Positions 47,801 to 62,800 of a stretch of 64,000 nt of DNA are shown here, piece after piece. The notes under the pieces were generated by a model, which had not been told where the DNA came from, did not search any database, and was given only the letters and a program-made list of their open reading frames with translations. This DNA comes from Archilochus colubris. Its lineage: Eukaryota > Chordata > Aves > Apodiformes > Trochilidae. The DNA lies in the NCBI GenBank assembly GCA_023079485.1, contig CM041085.1, forward strand, positions 95,987,115 through 96,051,114, in the 5' to 3' direction. How positions within the stretch are numbered: the first letter of the stretch is position 1; the number at the start of each line of letters is the position of its first letter. Made by a program: the position numbers and the translations under genes.

Positions 47801-50800
47801 CTCAAAGATAACTGAAATGTGCCAGTCAGTTAGCTAAGAAAATAAAAGAATTACTCACAATTGTTCTGCATAGTAGAACACAAGGAATAGTATATATAAA
47901 AAGCATGCACAGAAGGATCAGTCAATAATGAGTTGCCATTACTTTAACACTACTGAAATTACGTATTTTCTCATTGTCATCATGGACAAATCAAGTCACA
48001 GATCAAAGACAGCCCTTTGAAATGAAGAGTTTCTTATAGTCATTCCCTCCTTTAATACAGAAGAGTACAAGATGTTCTATTATGTCACTGTACTTCCTAC
48101 AATGAATTTGGGAGTCTCCTTCTAACTGTATTTAACATTACCATGGTCACAGGCTTTAAACAAATGCAAGACTAAACCACCACTTCTTGAAAGCTCTTAA
48201 AGATTTCTTAAAATTAACACTAAGATTATTATGCCATACTGAAAAGTGAGAAGTCATTTGCCTACTTGTACTGTTGGCTAACGCAATTCAGTAGCCATGA
48301 GCCCTTCCTTTTGCAAGGCTTTCTTTAACAGGACATAAAATGCAGGACTGAAAATTTCCTGTGTGTAGCCCTCATGTTGCCAGCAACTACACTGTATAAT
48401 CCATTTCATAAACTGATGAAAAAAATCTAGGCCTGTGCTTTGTGGCTATTTCATAATCTTGCTGCTTTGGTTTACCCATAGTTTACCCAAAACTGCTTTC
48501 TACCACTTATTTGCATTAAGGCTGTTCCTTTGCTTTGGGAAATATTTAAGCTGTCTCACATTTATTCATCCCTTTACTGTCTCTGTGAAGAATTTATGGA
48601 GCGCAGCCACATTCCTTATTAGCTGTAACACCAAGGTACCACCATTAACCTCTGCTACTCTTCCTCATACTCTGATCACTTAAGTATTTTTGCTCTGCTT
48701 CTATTCCAATGTTTTGCTTTGTTCTTGAACAAGAAAAAAAAAAAAAAAAGGTGAAATAACAAGAAGCGTTCACCTCATTGCCTGAGGTTCTGAATGCCCT
48801 TGAAATGAAAAGGTGCCTGATTTTGGAAGGGTACCATTAGAAGACACTAAATTTTCACACACTCTAGACTGTTTGAAGAAGCCAGTGCTATATGTTTCAA
48901 GATTCAAACATTTGATACTTTTTCTCTGTACAGTAACTATGATTTCTCTTTTAATGACTTTGGTATTTTCAGGTTTTTTTGAGCTATACAACCAATGGAA
49001 TTAGGTGGAGAAAAGTTCCAGTGAGAATATAATTCTGTATGCTATAGATACAAATATATGTTAACCTCACATATACCTATTTAATAAGGTCTCATCAAGT
49101 ATCAAGTATGATACTGAAGCTTGAAATGATTAGTCAAAGCCTGATAAAAGTTTTCTGAATAAGAAATATTTTCATCCAGCTAAGAATTTTGCTTGAACTG
49201 ATAAAGTATCTGCTGCCCCAAGCTTTGTTTCTCATCTCTCTTTAGAAAGCTTGGGAAAGGATACAGGTACAAGTGCCTGAAAAAGCAGAACTGTTTCCCC
49301 TGTAAACAGAGGAACCTGTCAGACCAATGATTAACTTCTTAGGATCCCTGCCAGTCAGGGTGCCAGTTGTTAAAAAATAAATTTGTTTTAACAATCTGTT
49401 TCAGCCTGATCAAACCTTTATTTTAAGACAGGGACAGGGCTTAGATTCCAAGACCTAGAGAAGAACTGCAATACAGGCTTGCAGGAACAGTAAGAGTGGG
49501 AGGCACCTCAGGAGTCCTCCAAGTCCATCCTTCTGCTCAGCACACACTAACCTATGAGACCAGGATGCTTATCCAGCCAGGTTTTGAAAACAAAGGATAG
49601 AAACAGCACAATCCTTATGGTCAAGCTGTTCCCTTGCTTGCCTGTCCTCACAGCAGACTCTTACTTTCCTCTGAAGCAGTATTCTCCTGCCTTTCCTCAC
49701 AAGGCAAGTCTACAAGCCCACAAGGTCCTCAAGCCTTCCTGATTATTTGGGCCTCACCTGAAGTCAATCCAGTTCTCTCTCTTTCCTTTTTTTTTTTTTT
49801 TTGTTTTGTTTTGTTTTTTAATTATTTTTTTTATTGAGGATCCTCAGCTGGATGCAGAATCCCAGAGGAGTGCCAAATAAAAAGGCATAATCACTTTCCT
49901 CAATCTGCTGACTGTGCTCTTGTTGAAACAGCCAAGACCAAAGCCTGCTACAGAATTTTATTGCAGAAGCATGCAATTCATCCATAACCACACCACCATC
50001 TTAGGACCTGATTCATCCTGGAGATTTGGGCAGTAAGCACTGGAATGGTGACCTGGTCATTCCATTCACGATGATCTGCTCACCAATCCAAGCAAAGTAC
50101 CTTTACAACTTGCTGTTTTCACTACAAATGTAAAACCACAAAATTAGTGCTATTATTCCAGCAGCAGAATAGATTGGCCAGGATAGCAAGACATCTACCT
50201 GCCTGCACAGGTCTACTGCCTCGTACTGTCACACACATCTCCAAAAAGAAACATTTAATTCCAAACACATTTTATTCATTCTTAATGTTAAAGTGTCATA
50301 CTGTAAACAGCATTAATCCTTTACTCAGAGCCAGACAATTCAAACAAATTTGATACCAAAAATGCCAAACTGCATGCATTCTCTGTGCTTACCTTTAAAA
50401 TTTCCACTTTGAAAAAGGAAACTATCTACACACTGAGCAACATGATGAAGACTGATTGCACTATAGTATCATTCTTGAAACAGGCTCCTCAGTAAATGCC
50501 TAGGCTTTTCACAGCAGAAGGCAGTTCTGCTTTTCTACTATTAATTTAGCAAAACATGTTAGTTCCTGGAAGGGCTCCTGTGGTATCAAGGGTACTCATC
50601 TTCAAAGATAACATTGTTCAGTAACATGCTAGTTTATAAAAGCTAGCTTATTCTGTTAGACAGCCTAGTGTTTTCTGTGGAAAATAAAAAAAGCCCCAGT
50701 GACATGCAGCTCCTTCTAAAATTACAGAAAGATGAAACAAGCAATTCATTTCTGTGAGTTAAATATTAATATTTTCCAAGATTTCTCAAACATTTTCTGC

Positions 50801-53800
50801 TCTTTGCTGTCTACTTGGCACTATGCATATCTGGTCTTTGAGATGCAAAAATAAAGAAATCTCAGTAAGTATAAGACTGGATTATAGTGCAATACAAAGC
50901 AAAAGAAGGACAATTACATATGAAAATGCCTTACAGAAATTAAAATAATCTTGTAAGAGACACTATACTTAATTGTAAATTTCATAACCAACACAAAATG
51001 CATTTTGAATGACGTTTCAAATACTCTTCTCCAAGGCTCACATGAGACAGAAGAAAGACTTAAAAAAAAAGTTTTACACCAATTTGGTAGGAATAACTTA
51101 GTAATAAGCTCTCATTAGAGACACATTGATTGTGGATCCATCATTAGAAAAGGGATATCATAAAATGGCTAACTTAATACAATTTCATAACAACTTTCCC
51201 TAATACAAAAGAGATAAGATGACAGAGTGCAACTCTTCCCATGTAGCACTTTTCTTTGCAATTCTAAGTACTGAGGTTATTTGTATATCAAGAGGTAAGA
51301 AACTTAGGTAAAGAACAACTTTGGAATTTAATATTGATGTTATGTGGGATTTCTACATAGGATTTAAAAATTTGGTATCAGTTGTTCAATCCCATTATGT
51401 GTGATAAAGTTGACAAGATGATCTTATTTTTCCTTTCAGCTGATCACCAGTAGCTATTTCAACTTATTTCTGATTACTTCCAAGCTCTTACCTTCCAAAA
51501 CAGAATACTACAGTGTCGACAGAAATGCAAGGTGTCCCCATACTGTTCCTTTATTGGGTAATATTTCTGAAGTGCAAAGTACATCAGCTTCCAGTCAATG
51601 TGACCTTTCTCGGATAGAATCAAATGCCTACAAAACTGGACATAAAATTAATATCTTCCTTTAAAATTGTTAAAGAGGTAGTCAAATCAGGTAGAGGACT
51701 CAGGGAAAAAAAAAAAAGGTTAAAATGAAGTCTTATAACTGGAATTCTTTGAAGTCATTAATCTAACATCATACATCTCTGAAAAACAGTGAAAGAGATC
51801 AAGCCACAAAAAATGGAAGGTAAAACACTAAAACCAGGAGAAAAACAGATTTGCCAAGAAAAAGTGGACAATAAGCAACTGATCTAACTTCACTGTCTTG
51901 AAATTACTCTAATTAGTCAATAACAATGTAACAAAAGCAATTGAGAGCCAGATATAATTAATTTTATACTTAAAAAAAAAATCAGGAATGAGATTTAATT
52001 TTTTTTGTACATTACCAATAGTGTTTTTTTGTTAAGACAGTAGCTGTGGGGGGTTTTATAATGCCATTTTAAAATTCAAAAAATACAGACATGATTCTTT
52101 TTTCACATTTCTTTCTAGATGGATAGCAATAATCAATGATGAATGTATGTCTTGAGGACATAATCAGCATGTAAGGATTGGAGGCACAATGTCTATTTCT
52201 CCCCATCATAATACACAGCCAAGGTTTATGAAGTATGCAGTATTTGTAAAAGGCTTCTTATTCCACTCAGTGTGGATTAATGCTAACACATTAAGGGCTT
52301 TCTTCACTCAGAAGATGACTCCTGGATGGAGAAAATAGCAATGCCTTTGTGATTTCAGCTACACTTTGCTTTGTTTGATAATAGCTTCCTTGTGCAGAGT
52401 TCTCAATTTCTTCCAAAAGTGAAGTGCTCTACAGATATCAAGTGTGTTTCTGTGGCTGTTTCAATAGTTCAAATATGCTGCAAACAACAGGAAAAACAAC
52501 CTAACACAATTCTATAGCTTGCAGAGGTAGTACACTTTTAAACAAAAAAAAGCAGAGTTTGACATTGGAAAATAAAGTCATTAGAATTGTATAATTAATA
52601 ACTTGATAAGAAATTTAATGTGAACATTTAGGAACGTATTGGAAATAATGTGTGGAAGTGTCCTTCACAAGGCTAGCTAATGCTACTGAAATGGTCAAGG
52701 ATTTCCCCATCTTTACCTTGGTGTAAAGACTTCCAATCCAGACAGTTTTGTGACTGTTCAGTACAGTTTACCTCATCTACCCTCAAAATCCATTCAATTG
52801 CTACAGTCAGCTTAAATTTCTTATCCCCACAACTTCACCTTGCATTCTTCTGAGCTGCCCCTGAAGCAGGGCTTTTTAGTTTGCCTTTGTCTATATTCTC
52901 CATGAAGTTCATTCTAAAGCCTTTCATCTCACCAGAATTATTTGGGTCAACTCCATGTGAGTTAATTAGCTTCACTTCTACCTTTCCTCTTATAGTAATA
53001 ATTAATCTGTAGAAACCAACCAAATGGTACCACTTCATCCCATAAGATTTAAGAGTGACCATTTTCACGCCCTCCAGTCCAGAAAGTTCTTTCTCTACTT
53101 CTGATGTGCTAACTTCTATTTTCATACCTTTATTTTCAAGTAGTCTGATTTTGTCCCAGCATGTATTTCTTTCAGAAAGCAAAGAGAGTTCTGGAGGCAT
53201 TCCTAGGCTACTTTAATGCTTTCTGAGGAAGTAACTAAACAGTACCATTTATCTTCTTAGTCTTAATTTCAAAATCTTAAGCATTACCTTTATTCTTTTT
53301 TGAAAAAATTCAATTTTGGCTCCACTAGACTATTCACATAGCCTAAAAGTTGGAGCAACCTGCCTGCTTACCTTGATTAGTAAAATATTCTGCTTTAGGT
53401 ACTAGAATAAGCAACACCTTAGAGCTATCCTCTACCGCACTTGTTGTGGATTGTGTAGTAAAAAAATAACATCTTATGGTACACTTTGTTTGAAGTAATG
53501 CAAGGAAACAGCCTGTTAGTTATCCTAAGCTCACAGACATGCTGAACACAGTTTTAAGTATGAACCAGGTCCCCTCCCTGAAAGAGAACTTTCACTATTA
53601 CTTCATATTGCCACATTTTTATCTCCATTAGGGTGAGTTCACACTTCATTATCAGTATAACATATTGAAAAGATGAGTGCCACATTTCTGCAAGTGGTAG
53701 AGTATTTTACCTGTTTTTCTGCAAAATGGTACTGGCAGAGTTTTTTCCACAATTGCCTGTCTTCACTGAGCATGTACAAAGTTGGGGTCACTTGACCCAG

Positions 53801-56800
53801 AGTAATAATGTCCCAGCCATCTGAGAACCTGTATAAGATGTTATTCAGCATGTGCAGAGGAAGATCACTAAGAGTGAGACCATTGTTGACTTCCTGGAAA
53901 TAAGAGTTGAAGATTTTTAACTAAAAAAATCATGACAGCATGATGAGATTCTTACTTTAGAGGTATCTTATATATCTTAGTTTAGTTTGTACAAAACCAC
54001 TGATTAATATCTATGGTTATTTCTGTGATTATTTGATTACTTGGCAACTATTACTCCTTAACTGCTGTTGTTGAAAACTTAAAATGACTACAGGTAAAGA
54101 AGGAGCTACAGACTGTTTACAGCTTTCCTACTGTTAAATAAACACATCTTAAAATCTTTATTTACATTTCAAGTAATTTAAAAACACTTCTCATAAAATA
54201 ATTTAAGATTAGACAGTCTTCTATTCCTTTTTTGAGAAGTGTCCTAAAACCTTAACTTTAATAAAGTTATGAGCCAATTATTTATAATTTGTAGGATAAC
54301 TACAGTTTCTCAATTTTTGTTAATAAACAGAGCACATGTCAACGTGTCTTAAGCAACCAGAGTAGAGAATACAGTATAGAATACAGAACTGATGAGCAGA
54401 AATACAGAATGACATTATACTAAGTCAGAAGAACACAGGTTCATTTCTGAAGTCTGGAGACAGCTCCTCTTGCATGTAAATAATGAATTCTGCACAGGGT
54501 GACAGATCAGAGCACTGAGAAAGTTTTCCTTCAGAGCATAAGCCTCTGCTCAAGGTTTTGTTCAAGAGGGTAACCCATAGGACAGCTCCTATCTTACTGA
54601 ATCTGAAGCCTGTGCTGCCTGGTGGCACAGAGCCTGGCTGGGGCAGTGTCCCAGCTGGTGAGGGACCCCACCCCTCAGGGCTGCCCTGCTGCAAGGCACT
54701 GGCAGTGCAGCAGCTCTACTCCAGCAGGCTCTCACCTCAACTGATTTCACAACCACTCATCTCACTTACAGACAAGACTTTCCACAGTGTCATCTGTTAT
54801 AAACACCTTTGGGACTCTCATTCTGTTCAGGAATGTGTGAGCATTACAGAGGCTACATTTCTCATCAGTTATTTCCATCTGAGCTGTTCTACACTGGTTG
54901 AAGTGGCACAATGAAAAGAAACAAATGCAGTGACTGCAGTGTCCCAAAATTGTCTATGCTGTGGTTGCCTGGCATATCAAAACTGCTGAGGTTGGGTTCC
55001 TCACTTCTCCTTTCTATTCCAAAATTAGCTGTTATACCTGGCACACACTGCAAGGACAATTTCAAACTTGCACAGCTGAAAGCAAAGGGATGAAACAGTT
55101 GCATGACTTTACTGTTAGCAATTTTATTGCAGTTTGTCTTCCTCCAGAAGTAACCCAGACAGCTTAAAAAAACCTGCCTATCACCAGAAGTTTCCACTAT
55201 AAAAACTTGGAGCAGTGCCTACCCCATGCTTTTAACAAATCTGCATGATTAGAGTCCAGATGCTGAAGTCATTATCCATTTTTTACAAAAACCAACTATG
55301 CTAATGAACAAAGCTGTAAAACTGCTATTTAAGTATTTTATTTGTTTTCTTGATCCACATCTAACATTCCTTTTGTATTTGTATTTCTTGTATTTACTTT
55401 GGAACTAAAAATTGGTAATTTTTCTATCTTTCACAATCTAGAGACAAACATTTTGAAATGTATTTGTGTGAGAAAAAAATTGCATCTATACACCTCTACC
55501 AGAAAACAGGGGTACAGGCATTGTAAGAGCCCTAATTAGAAAAGAGCTATCAAAACATTAGAAAATTAAGTTGACTCCATTGAGTTTAATTTTGTATTCT
55601 CTAAAAATAAAACAACTAAAATAGTTTAAGATACATTTTAAACTTTGTTCACATAAAGATCATAAATAGATGTTCAATATGCTTCCCCTCCCCCAATTAC
55701 AAGCATGTGTACCTTGTTCATCTGGAGGTTTTTTAGTTGTTGTTGCCACAGAAGGATGGTTTCTAATCGGCATATCCAAATATTAATGTTCCCTACCAAC
55801 ACTGATTTTCCAACTCCCCTAATAAGTATACAGAGAGTAGAACTCAGATCCTGTAGAAGATCTTTGATTAATCGTGGGTTATACTGGTCTTCCATGACTG
55901 GAAAGCAAACAAAACACAATTTTGGTTAACTCAGTTAACCATGCTAACACACGACTGAGTTAATCAACACTTTTTTAGATGAACTAATTACAAGCCAACT
56001 GTTATCTGCCCTAATTCTCACAACATTCAGTAATGCTGTTCCATAAGCACAAGATCAATAATTAACAATTTTACAGGTGAATTTGATGTTACATTTCATG
56101 CTACTGATTTAAGCAACTTAATACTGAACACCTAGTAATAAATAAAATTTCTTCAGTTCGAAGCTGATAGCATTACATCTCCATTTAGAGTGTTTACCAG
56201 AATTTTTTTCTTTCAATAATACAAAATAGCTTTTCTAAATTATGTAATAAAGAAAAGCAGTCATGCAGTTTAAATCTCAGTATGGCATGCAAATTGAAAA
56301 ACAAACCTGTTACTAATCTAAAAGCTATCACATTTCAAAGAGTACAGTTTAATAGTACTCGATAGTTTCTGAACAGAATCTGTCATTTAACTTCACATGT
56401 TTCAACAGACATGATTCAACAGTCAAGAGAAAACAACTTATTGAAACTGTAAGATGGGAAGTACAAAACTTTGCACTAATTAAATATGCTATTGATTTTT
56501 CCTACAATGAAAAAAAAGTTAAAGTTAAAAAAAAATAAATCAGCTTATATCTTAGTCACAGCAATTAAACTTGAACAAGCAGATTACAAAACCTTAGGTC
56601 TTACCCTTCCGCACAATTTTGTCCAAAATGTTAAAGTAGTTCTTCTGTGCAGCACCACTCAGTGAGGTTAACTGGGATTTTGCAATTAACTGCAAAAGCT
56701 AGGACAAGAAATTATAACTCAGAAGAATGATAGAAGTGAAGTCAAATACACACTTTCAGTACATAAGTCCACCTACAGCAGCTTTGAGCATTGTAACTTG

Positions 56801-59800
56801 TGTGATGTGAAAACTTAAGTACAGAGTTGAGAAAATGAAGCAAGACAAACCCCATGCATCCCATGAACAACTCACAGATGTACATTTTCAAATTTCTGTA
56901 CAAATACTGGTGTTTGTCTCTGTGCCAGAGCACACAGAACACACTTTTTATAAGCTTAATGAAACAATGGAAGGAGTCTCTTTTGAAAGCTTGTAAATAG
57001 AAATGTGGCTGAGTCCTGAACACCCTGACAGATTTGGTGGTCAAGAACATCACACTGAACTGATATTAACTACCAGACTTCTGATTTTTGAGTATTGTAC
57101 TGGTCAAATTCTGGTGTGATGGACAGGGAGGAAATGGTGTTTCTCCCACATTCTAGTCCCTGGTACAAAAAATTACAGTAATTTAATAATAATCAGTATA
57201 TATACTGCATAAGTAACTTTCCCTTAAACTATACAGTAAGGATCTCCTAACTGTAACATTTCTCTCTGAGACCATTGTGCACAGGAGGGTGGTAAGAACA
57301 GTGGAAACTGTCTAGGATGGAGTAACCAGAATAGTTTAATCTCTACCTGCATGTGAATGCTAAACATGGACTACGAGAGGCAGCCCTTGCTCCATTCTGA
57401 GACCTTTGCTTTTACATTTTAAGATTGTTTTGTAGCTGGTAAGGACTATTTCCTCTTCAACAAAAAATGGCCTCAGTATGAAACAAGAGAGATTTTGATG
57501 TTATGACTATATTGCAGTGTTGGGAAGCATGGCACCATGCTTTACAATTGTGATTCATAATGCTGAGTTCAGAAGTGTTCTCTACAGGTCAGAAAGGGAA
57601 AGCAGGGAGCAGAATCCAATATCCCCTACTAAATGCCCTAAACACCAACTTGCAGAGCAACAGGACAGCTTTGTAGGGCAGCAACAACTGTTGGCACTGA
57701 GGCTGAAGAGAGACTAAGCCTGCCAAAAATTATTTTGTATCTTCATTTCTAAAACACTGATTTGACACTACTCTCAGCATTAATTTTCCTTTGGAGGAAG
57801 AGAGAATAAACACACCTGTTCTCTCTCTGATTTAATAATGCTCCTTCTGGCTTCTCTGCATGATCCCTGAGAAGACATTATGTGCTATGAAAGGAGGAAA
57901 TAATTCTCCTGATGTACAAACAATCGATTTAAACAGGTTTTTGAGGCCTTTTAGCAGGTGCATAAGTACAGGGACCTGACATACAAGTTCATCCTCACTG
58001 ATATACACACAGCCATGGTTTATGTTATCTACTAGAGATTATAATGCTGAATGGAACAAATTTTTATTCAAACTGAAACATTTGGAAAAAAGTCCATCTA
58101 TATAAAACTCAAAGTATCAAATCTTTAACAGCTAACAAACAAACTACAGCACAAACAAGAACAGGAAAACAGCTGATCCTACCTCCTTCCCCCACTGCCC
58201 ACCATAAAAGGGTCTCAGGCAGACATCCATATTAACTTTTAATAATAAATGGGAGGTTTTAGTTGGAGAATCAAAATTGATTATCTTTGTAGTCTGAGAT
58301 CAAAGAAGAGCTATGCAGTAGGACTTGGTATTTAGAAAAAGCCTTGATTTATATCTTGCTTTCTTAAATGCAACAAGCAGAACAGCACACATAAAAGTAA
58401 TCCTCATTGTGTTCAGGCATAACTAGGAATAATTCTTAGAGGAGATGAAATAAGAATTGCTGGACTGCATATGATGAGATCTGCACAAAACCTCTCCACC
58501 ATCAGGAACTTCAGGGATGTAAATAAAACTTGTACAAAGCAGATGGGCATGGGATGACCTGCTTCTTATATTCAGTCTGAGCTGCAGACTGGCTTAAAAC
58601 CTCACGGAACAGATTAAACATCCTTTTAAAGTCTCTTTTGCAAATTCTCGTATTACTGATGCACTCAGATGCTTTAATTTATTAGATACAACACCACAAG
58701 TGTTCCTCAAGTCAACAACTTCTACAGCTACGGAATGAACAGCAGCTGTCATTCATATTGATCCTGCTTATTAGCAGCTCTGTAACTTTTAACATCTTAG
58801 AGGTACAATTCCTGTACCTGTAGAAGAAAGGCAGTTTGCCTCCATCACTTCAGAGGTACTGATGCAACAGCTCAAGTTTTTTGTAATTCTAAAACATCTA
58901 CAATTTTTAAAAGGTTCTTGCTTCTAAAACAGCATTACAAAGCAATGTTCTAAACCACAAAGTATACATATACAAAGAAATCTGCAAGGTAGACAAAACA
59001 GGGAAGTAACCTAATGAATAGCCTGGAAGCAGATCCTTTCTTCCTCATTTCCTTTGCTCCCACACCTCTTGTTTATCTGGATGTAAAATCTACTGTCTCA
59101 GCTTCCTGAGGATGGGTAGAATGTGTTTTCTCTCCAAATACTCCACAGCCTAGTGGTAAGGGTGTTCTTATATGTTTATTTAATTTTGATTTGTATCTTT
59201 TCAAGCTCTGGATCCATTCCAACCTCTGTGTTATATGTGAGCAGCCACACCACTGAACTGAATGCTAGTCCTGATACATCTCATGTTTGAGCTTTCCTAG
59301 AATTTGGGAGAAATACTTTACTACCTCAAGTTAGTAGGTATTTCCACATAGGCAGCTGGTTAGGAAATTAGGGCATGACATCATGTGGCTCCCTGAAGCC
59401 CAAGTTACATGGTTTTGGAAAACAGGTAGATAGCACTGCAGTCCAGAACTTAAGAGGTTCCATGCACTTAATTCTCAGCCTAAGACTACACCTGACCCAG
59501 AGAAGCTAACATAGTAAGAAAGGAACTTTCCAATGGACCATGAGATCTGTATATCATAACTGTTCCTATAAACTTCATGTCATTACATTATTTGTAACAG
59601 ACAACTGGCAATGAAAATGATTTCCAGAAAACAACAAAAAAAGAAGACTGAAAAAGCTGGAGTCTTAAGTTATAAGGGATGTTAACAAAGGTAAATGCAT
59701 ATGTAGCTATAGGTAAAAATAAAATTAATTAAAAAGAGTTCACTGAATCACAGGACTGTTTTAAAACTGCAGAAGAAAGAGATATTGCAGAATATTTACA

Positions 59801-62800
59801 CATCAAATACTCTTCTGGAAATTGCTATTTTAAGCCTATTTAAGACATAGTAAAGTAACTTTAAGATGTACTACACTTTACTGATCTTGTTTGTACAGGA
59901 ATTATGAGAAGAGAGGTGACTATGAGAAGAACAACATGAGAACAACTATGAGACGAGAGGTGACTATCCAGACTGATGAACAACAGCTGAAACTACCATC
60001 AGTGTCTCCCTGTAAATATACAGCATGCTGGCAATCACAATCCTCCTCAAGCTATAGGCTTTCATAGAGCAATATAACAAGTTTTAAAAAAAAAAACAAA
60101 AACCAACCTTAAAGTGTTTTCACGCAGTATAAATTACATAGCAACAGGATATTTACACAGTTACAAATCATCAGCTGCTCAGTGCAAAATTATTTCATTT
60201 GTACACACAGGCATATCTGCAAATGCATTTTTAAAATAAGCATGTAAAATAAAGATCTTACTTTGACCACATAATTGAACCTTCTGATGTCCTGAATTGC
60301 ACTTGAAAAGTCTAAGCGGTTAAATGCTTCTCCCAATGTGCAATAGCCATGTCTCTGAGAAGAAGAATAAACACACTTTAAATGGAAAGAAACAAAGATA
60401 AAATTGAGGGAAATATTCAGCAAAGCACTCTGCCATGTACCTTATGCTTACATATACTGTGATCCCTGGAAGTACCATGTATGTGGACTGAAAATGTTTA
60501 ATTTCTTGTAGAACACATGAAACCAGATAAGCAGTTTGGAACCAAGAGGTATGATGCAGTACTACTCATCAGCAAGGCCTTTAAATTCACACTAATCATG
60601 CAATCTGTAATCACTGGTATCTGAGTGTCCTGGGAACCTGCTCCACTGCTGCATGGCCACAGTGCTGGTACTGTCTTGTGGACATTATGCTTCCCATTTG
60701 CCTCAGAACAAGGTAGAACTTGTTTGTACAACAGCCTGAGCTTACAACCATAATCATTAACTGACTGAATTTATGTTCACATTGGAGGGTCAGAACATAA
60801 ACTACTTGCTCCTGGGACTGGAATTACAAATGGTCTCAACATCTAGAGCAACATTTTCTGGGTGCTAGAACTGTAGGCATCATTTTTCTTAGGTGCCAAT
60901 AGCAACAGAAATTGCATTTCTTTTGGTGCTTCTGCACAGGTGTCGTAAGGTGAAAATGGAAGTTTCAGATCTGTTGTGGAACTACTGAAGGTGGTAGTGG
61001 CAGCCTGAAATGACATGGGATCACATAAGATGAGTAAATTTATAGCCAGAAAGCCACACAGAACCCTTGAAGCAAATATAATGAAGCTAGAAAAAACCCC
61101 ACATCCAGTAGGATACTTTCAGAGCAGTGTGCTAGTATGGCTTTTCAGCCCAGGGAAGTGGGGGATAAATAACTGTTTGAAGTTCATTCCTACACAGACT
61201 TCCTCAATGAATTATGCAATGGTGGGAAGATAACAGTACAACTTCATATTCCTTTTTGTAACCAAAAGAAAACTTAGTTTGGATGTACCATGGTGGGACA
61301 GGAGGCAGTTAGCTATTCACTGCAGAGCTCTGTTAATTACTGTCTCTCAGTTAATGAACAAATTCAGGATCACACTGCTTTTTCACCCACTTGACATACC
61401 TGAGATCTAAGCATGCTGCACACTTCACAAAATGCACAACTTGGCTGGCTAATAGCAGTGAATTAACACTTGCAGAAAACAAAACTTCTGTTGAAACTTA
61501 AATATTTGTGGCTGCTTTCTGGCCAGTTATCCAAAAGGCCACATTTAAATACAGTAATGTAAGAACTCCCTTGAACAGCTGGGAGCACATTTCTGTGAAG
61601 CTTCAGCTCTACATTCCCCAATACATTACCATGACAAAATTATTCAAAGAGCATCTCCTACCTTGTTTCAGCAATGCACCTGCATCTGCTCTAGTTTTAT
61701 TAATTTTCAGTGCTCTACCATAGCATATTTCACATGCTTCTTATCAAAACTTCCCTGCTCTTGTAATTTTCCACTAAACTTCAGTACCAAGTTTGGAAAA
61801 AAATTCCCTAGTTGTGACTTCACCATTTGAAGTCAAGTAACATTACATCCTATAAGGAAAAGTAGAGCCTCTGAAAATGGTTTTTAGATTAGCTTAAACT
61901 GTTGCTCTGAACTTTTTTGTTCAAGCATGCTTATTCCTTGCTACTCGTTCATATTGCTACTTAACTTTTTACTTTACTCTTTTGAATTTAAACAAGGAAT
62001 TACTTGAAAAATATTAGCAATGAATTCTAACCATCCTTTTTTATGTTTCAAAAAAAATTTAAAAAGAAGGAAAGGTGAAGGGTCTATTATTAGAAGACAA
62101 GAATCAGCCATCTGGTACACCAAAATATGTTGTCCACTCTCTGAAAGGATAAGAATCCCAAGCGAATCATCACACATCACATCAGTACAGGAAATTCTGC
62201 ACAAGCAGGGAGGGAAAAGAAATATCCTAACATAAAGGTTATGAAAACCACTAGTGAATTATTTCAGGCAATTTGTGGTTTTGGCCTGAATGTAGTTTGA
62301 AAAATCAGGTTAACAACCTCATCACACAAAGCGTTGTGACTGCTCACAGTGTGTTATCCTCTCTTTCTTCTTGCCCTACACTTGAGATGGCACAAAGGGA
62401 AAGACAATTATTGAGGCTTTTGCAGACTCATGTAAGTAACTACGTGTATCACAGATGAAGATAAAACTGGAAAAAAGGGCCCTGAATCTGGTGAAAGGCT
62501 TTGCAGCACCCTTCAGATGTAGAGAGGCAGCCTCTGGGTGACTGGTGTGCAAGCTGAAGTTTTCCAGTGTCTCCTCTAAGCTCACTCCACACCACTATGC
62601 ACTTCCTGAGTACAGTGCTCTCTGTGGTCTCTCTCAGCACCAAACTACAAAGCCAACTTCTGCCTGCATGGCTACAGGTCATCACACTCACTTCCCTCCC
62701 CCCCTCTCTTCTGGCTGGCATTACTGTGGATGGAAGACATCCTTAGGGATGTCCAAGTACCACTCATCCCAGATAACAATGGGAAACAACACAGGAATGA

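Larger units (their letters stand above)
44886..51491 (-). other. FBXO25: FBXO25 last two introns flanking the microexon
   Basis: 44886-47502 (2,617 bases) and 47530-51491 (3,962 bases) flank the 27-nt exon. They contain low-complexity T/G tracts and one probable diverged CR1 copy (49490-49925). Nothing else coding is recognised. Confidence 0.85.

Noticed and set aside
54686..54714. Short inverted repeat (CTGCTGCA ... TGCAGCAG) as a microRNA hairpin
   Set aside because: The stem is only eight base pairs, far too short for a microRNA precursor. It lies in a GC-rich patch where such palindromes are common.
54558..54914. 118-codon plus-strand frame in an FBXO25 intron
   Set aside because: Antisense to FBXO25, no recognisable domain, and much of its length comes from the GC-rich patch at 54,590-54,720.
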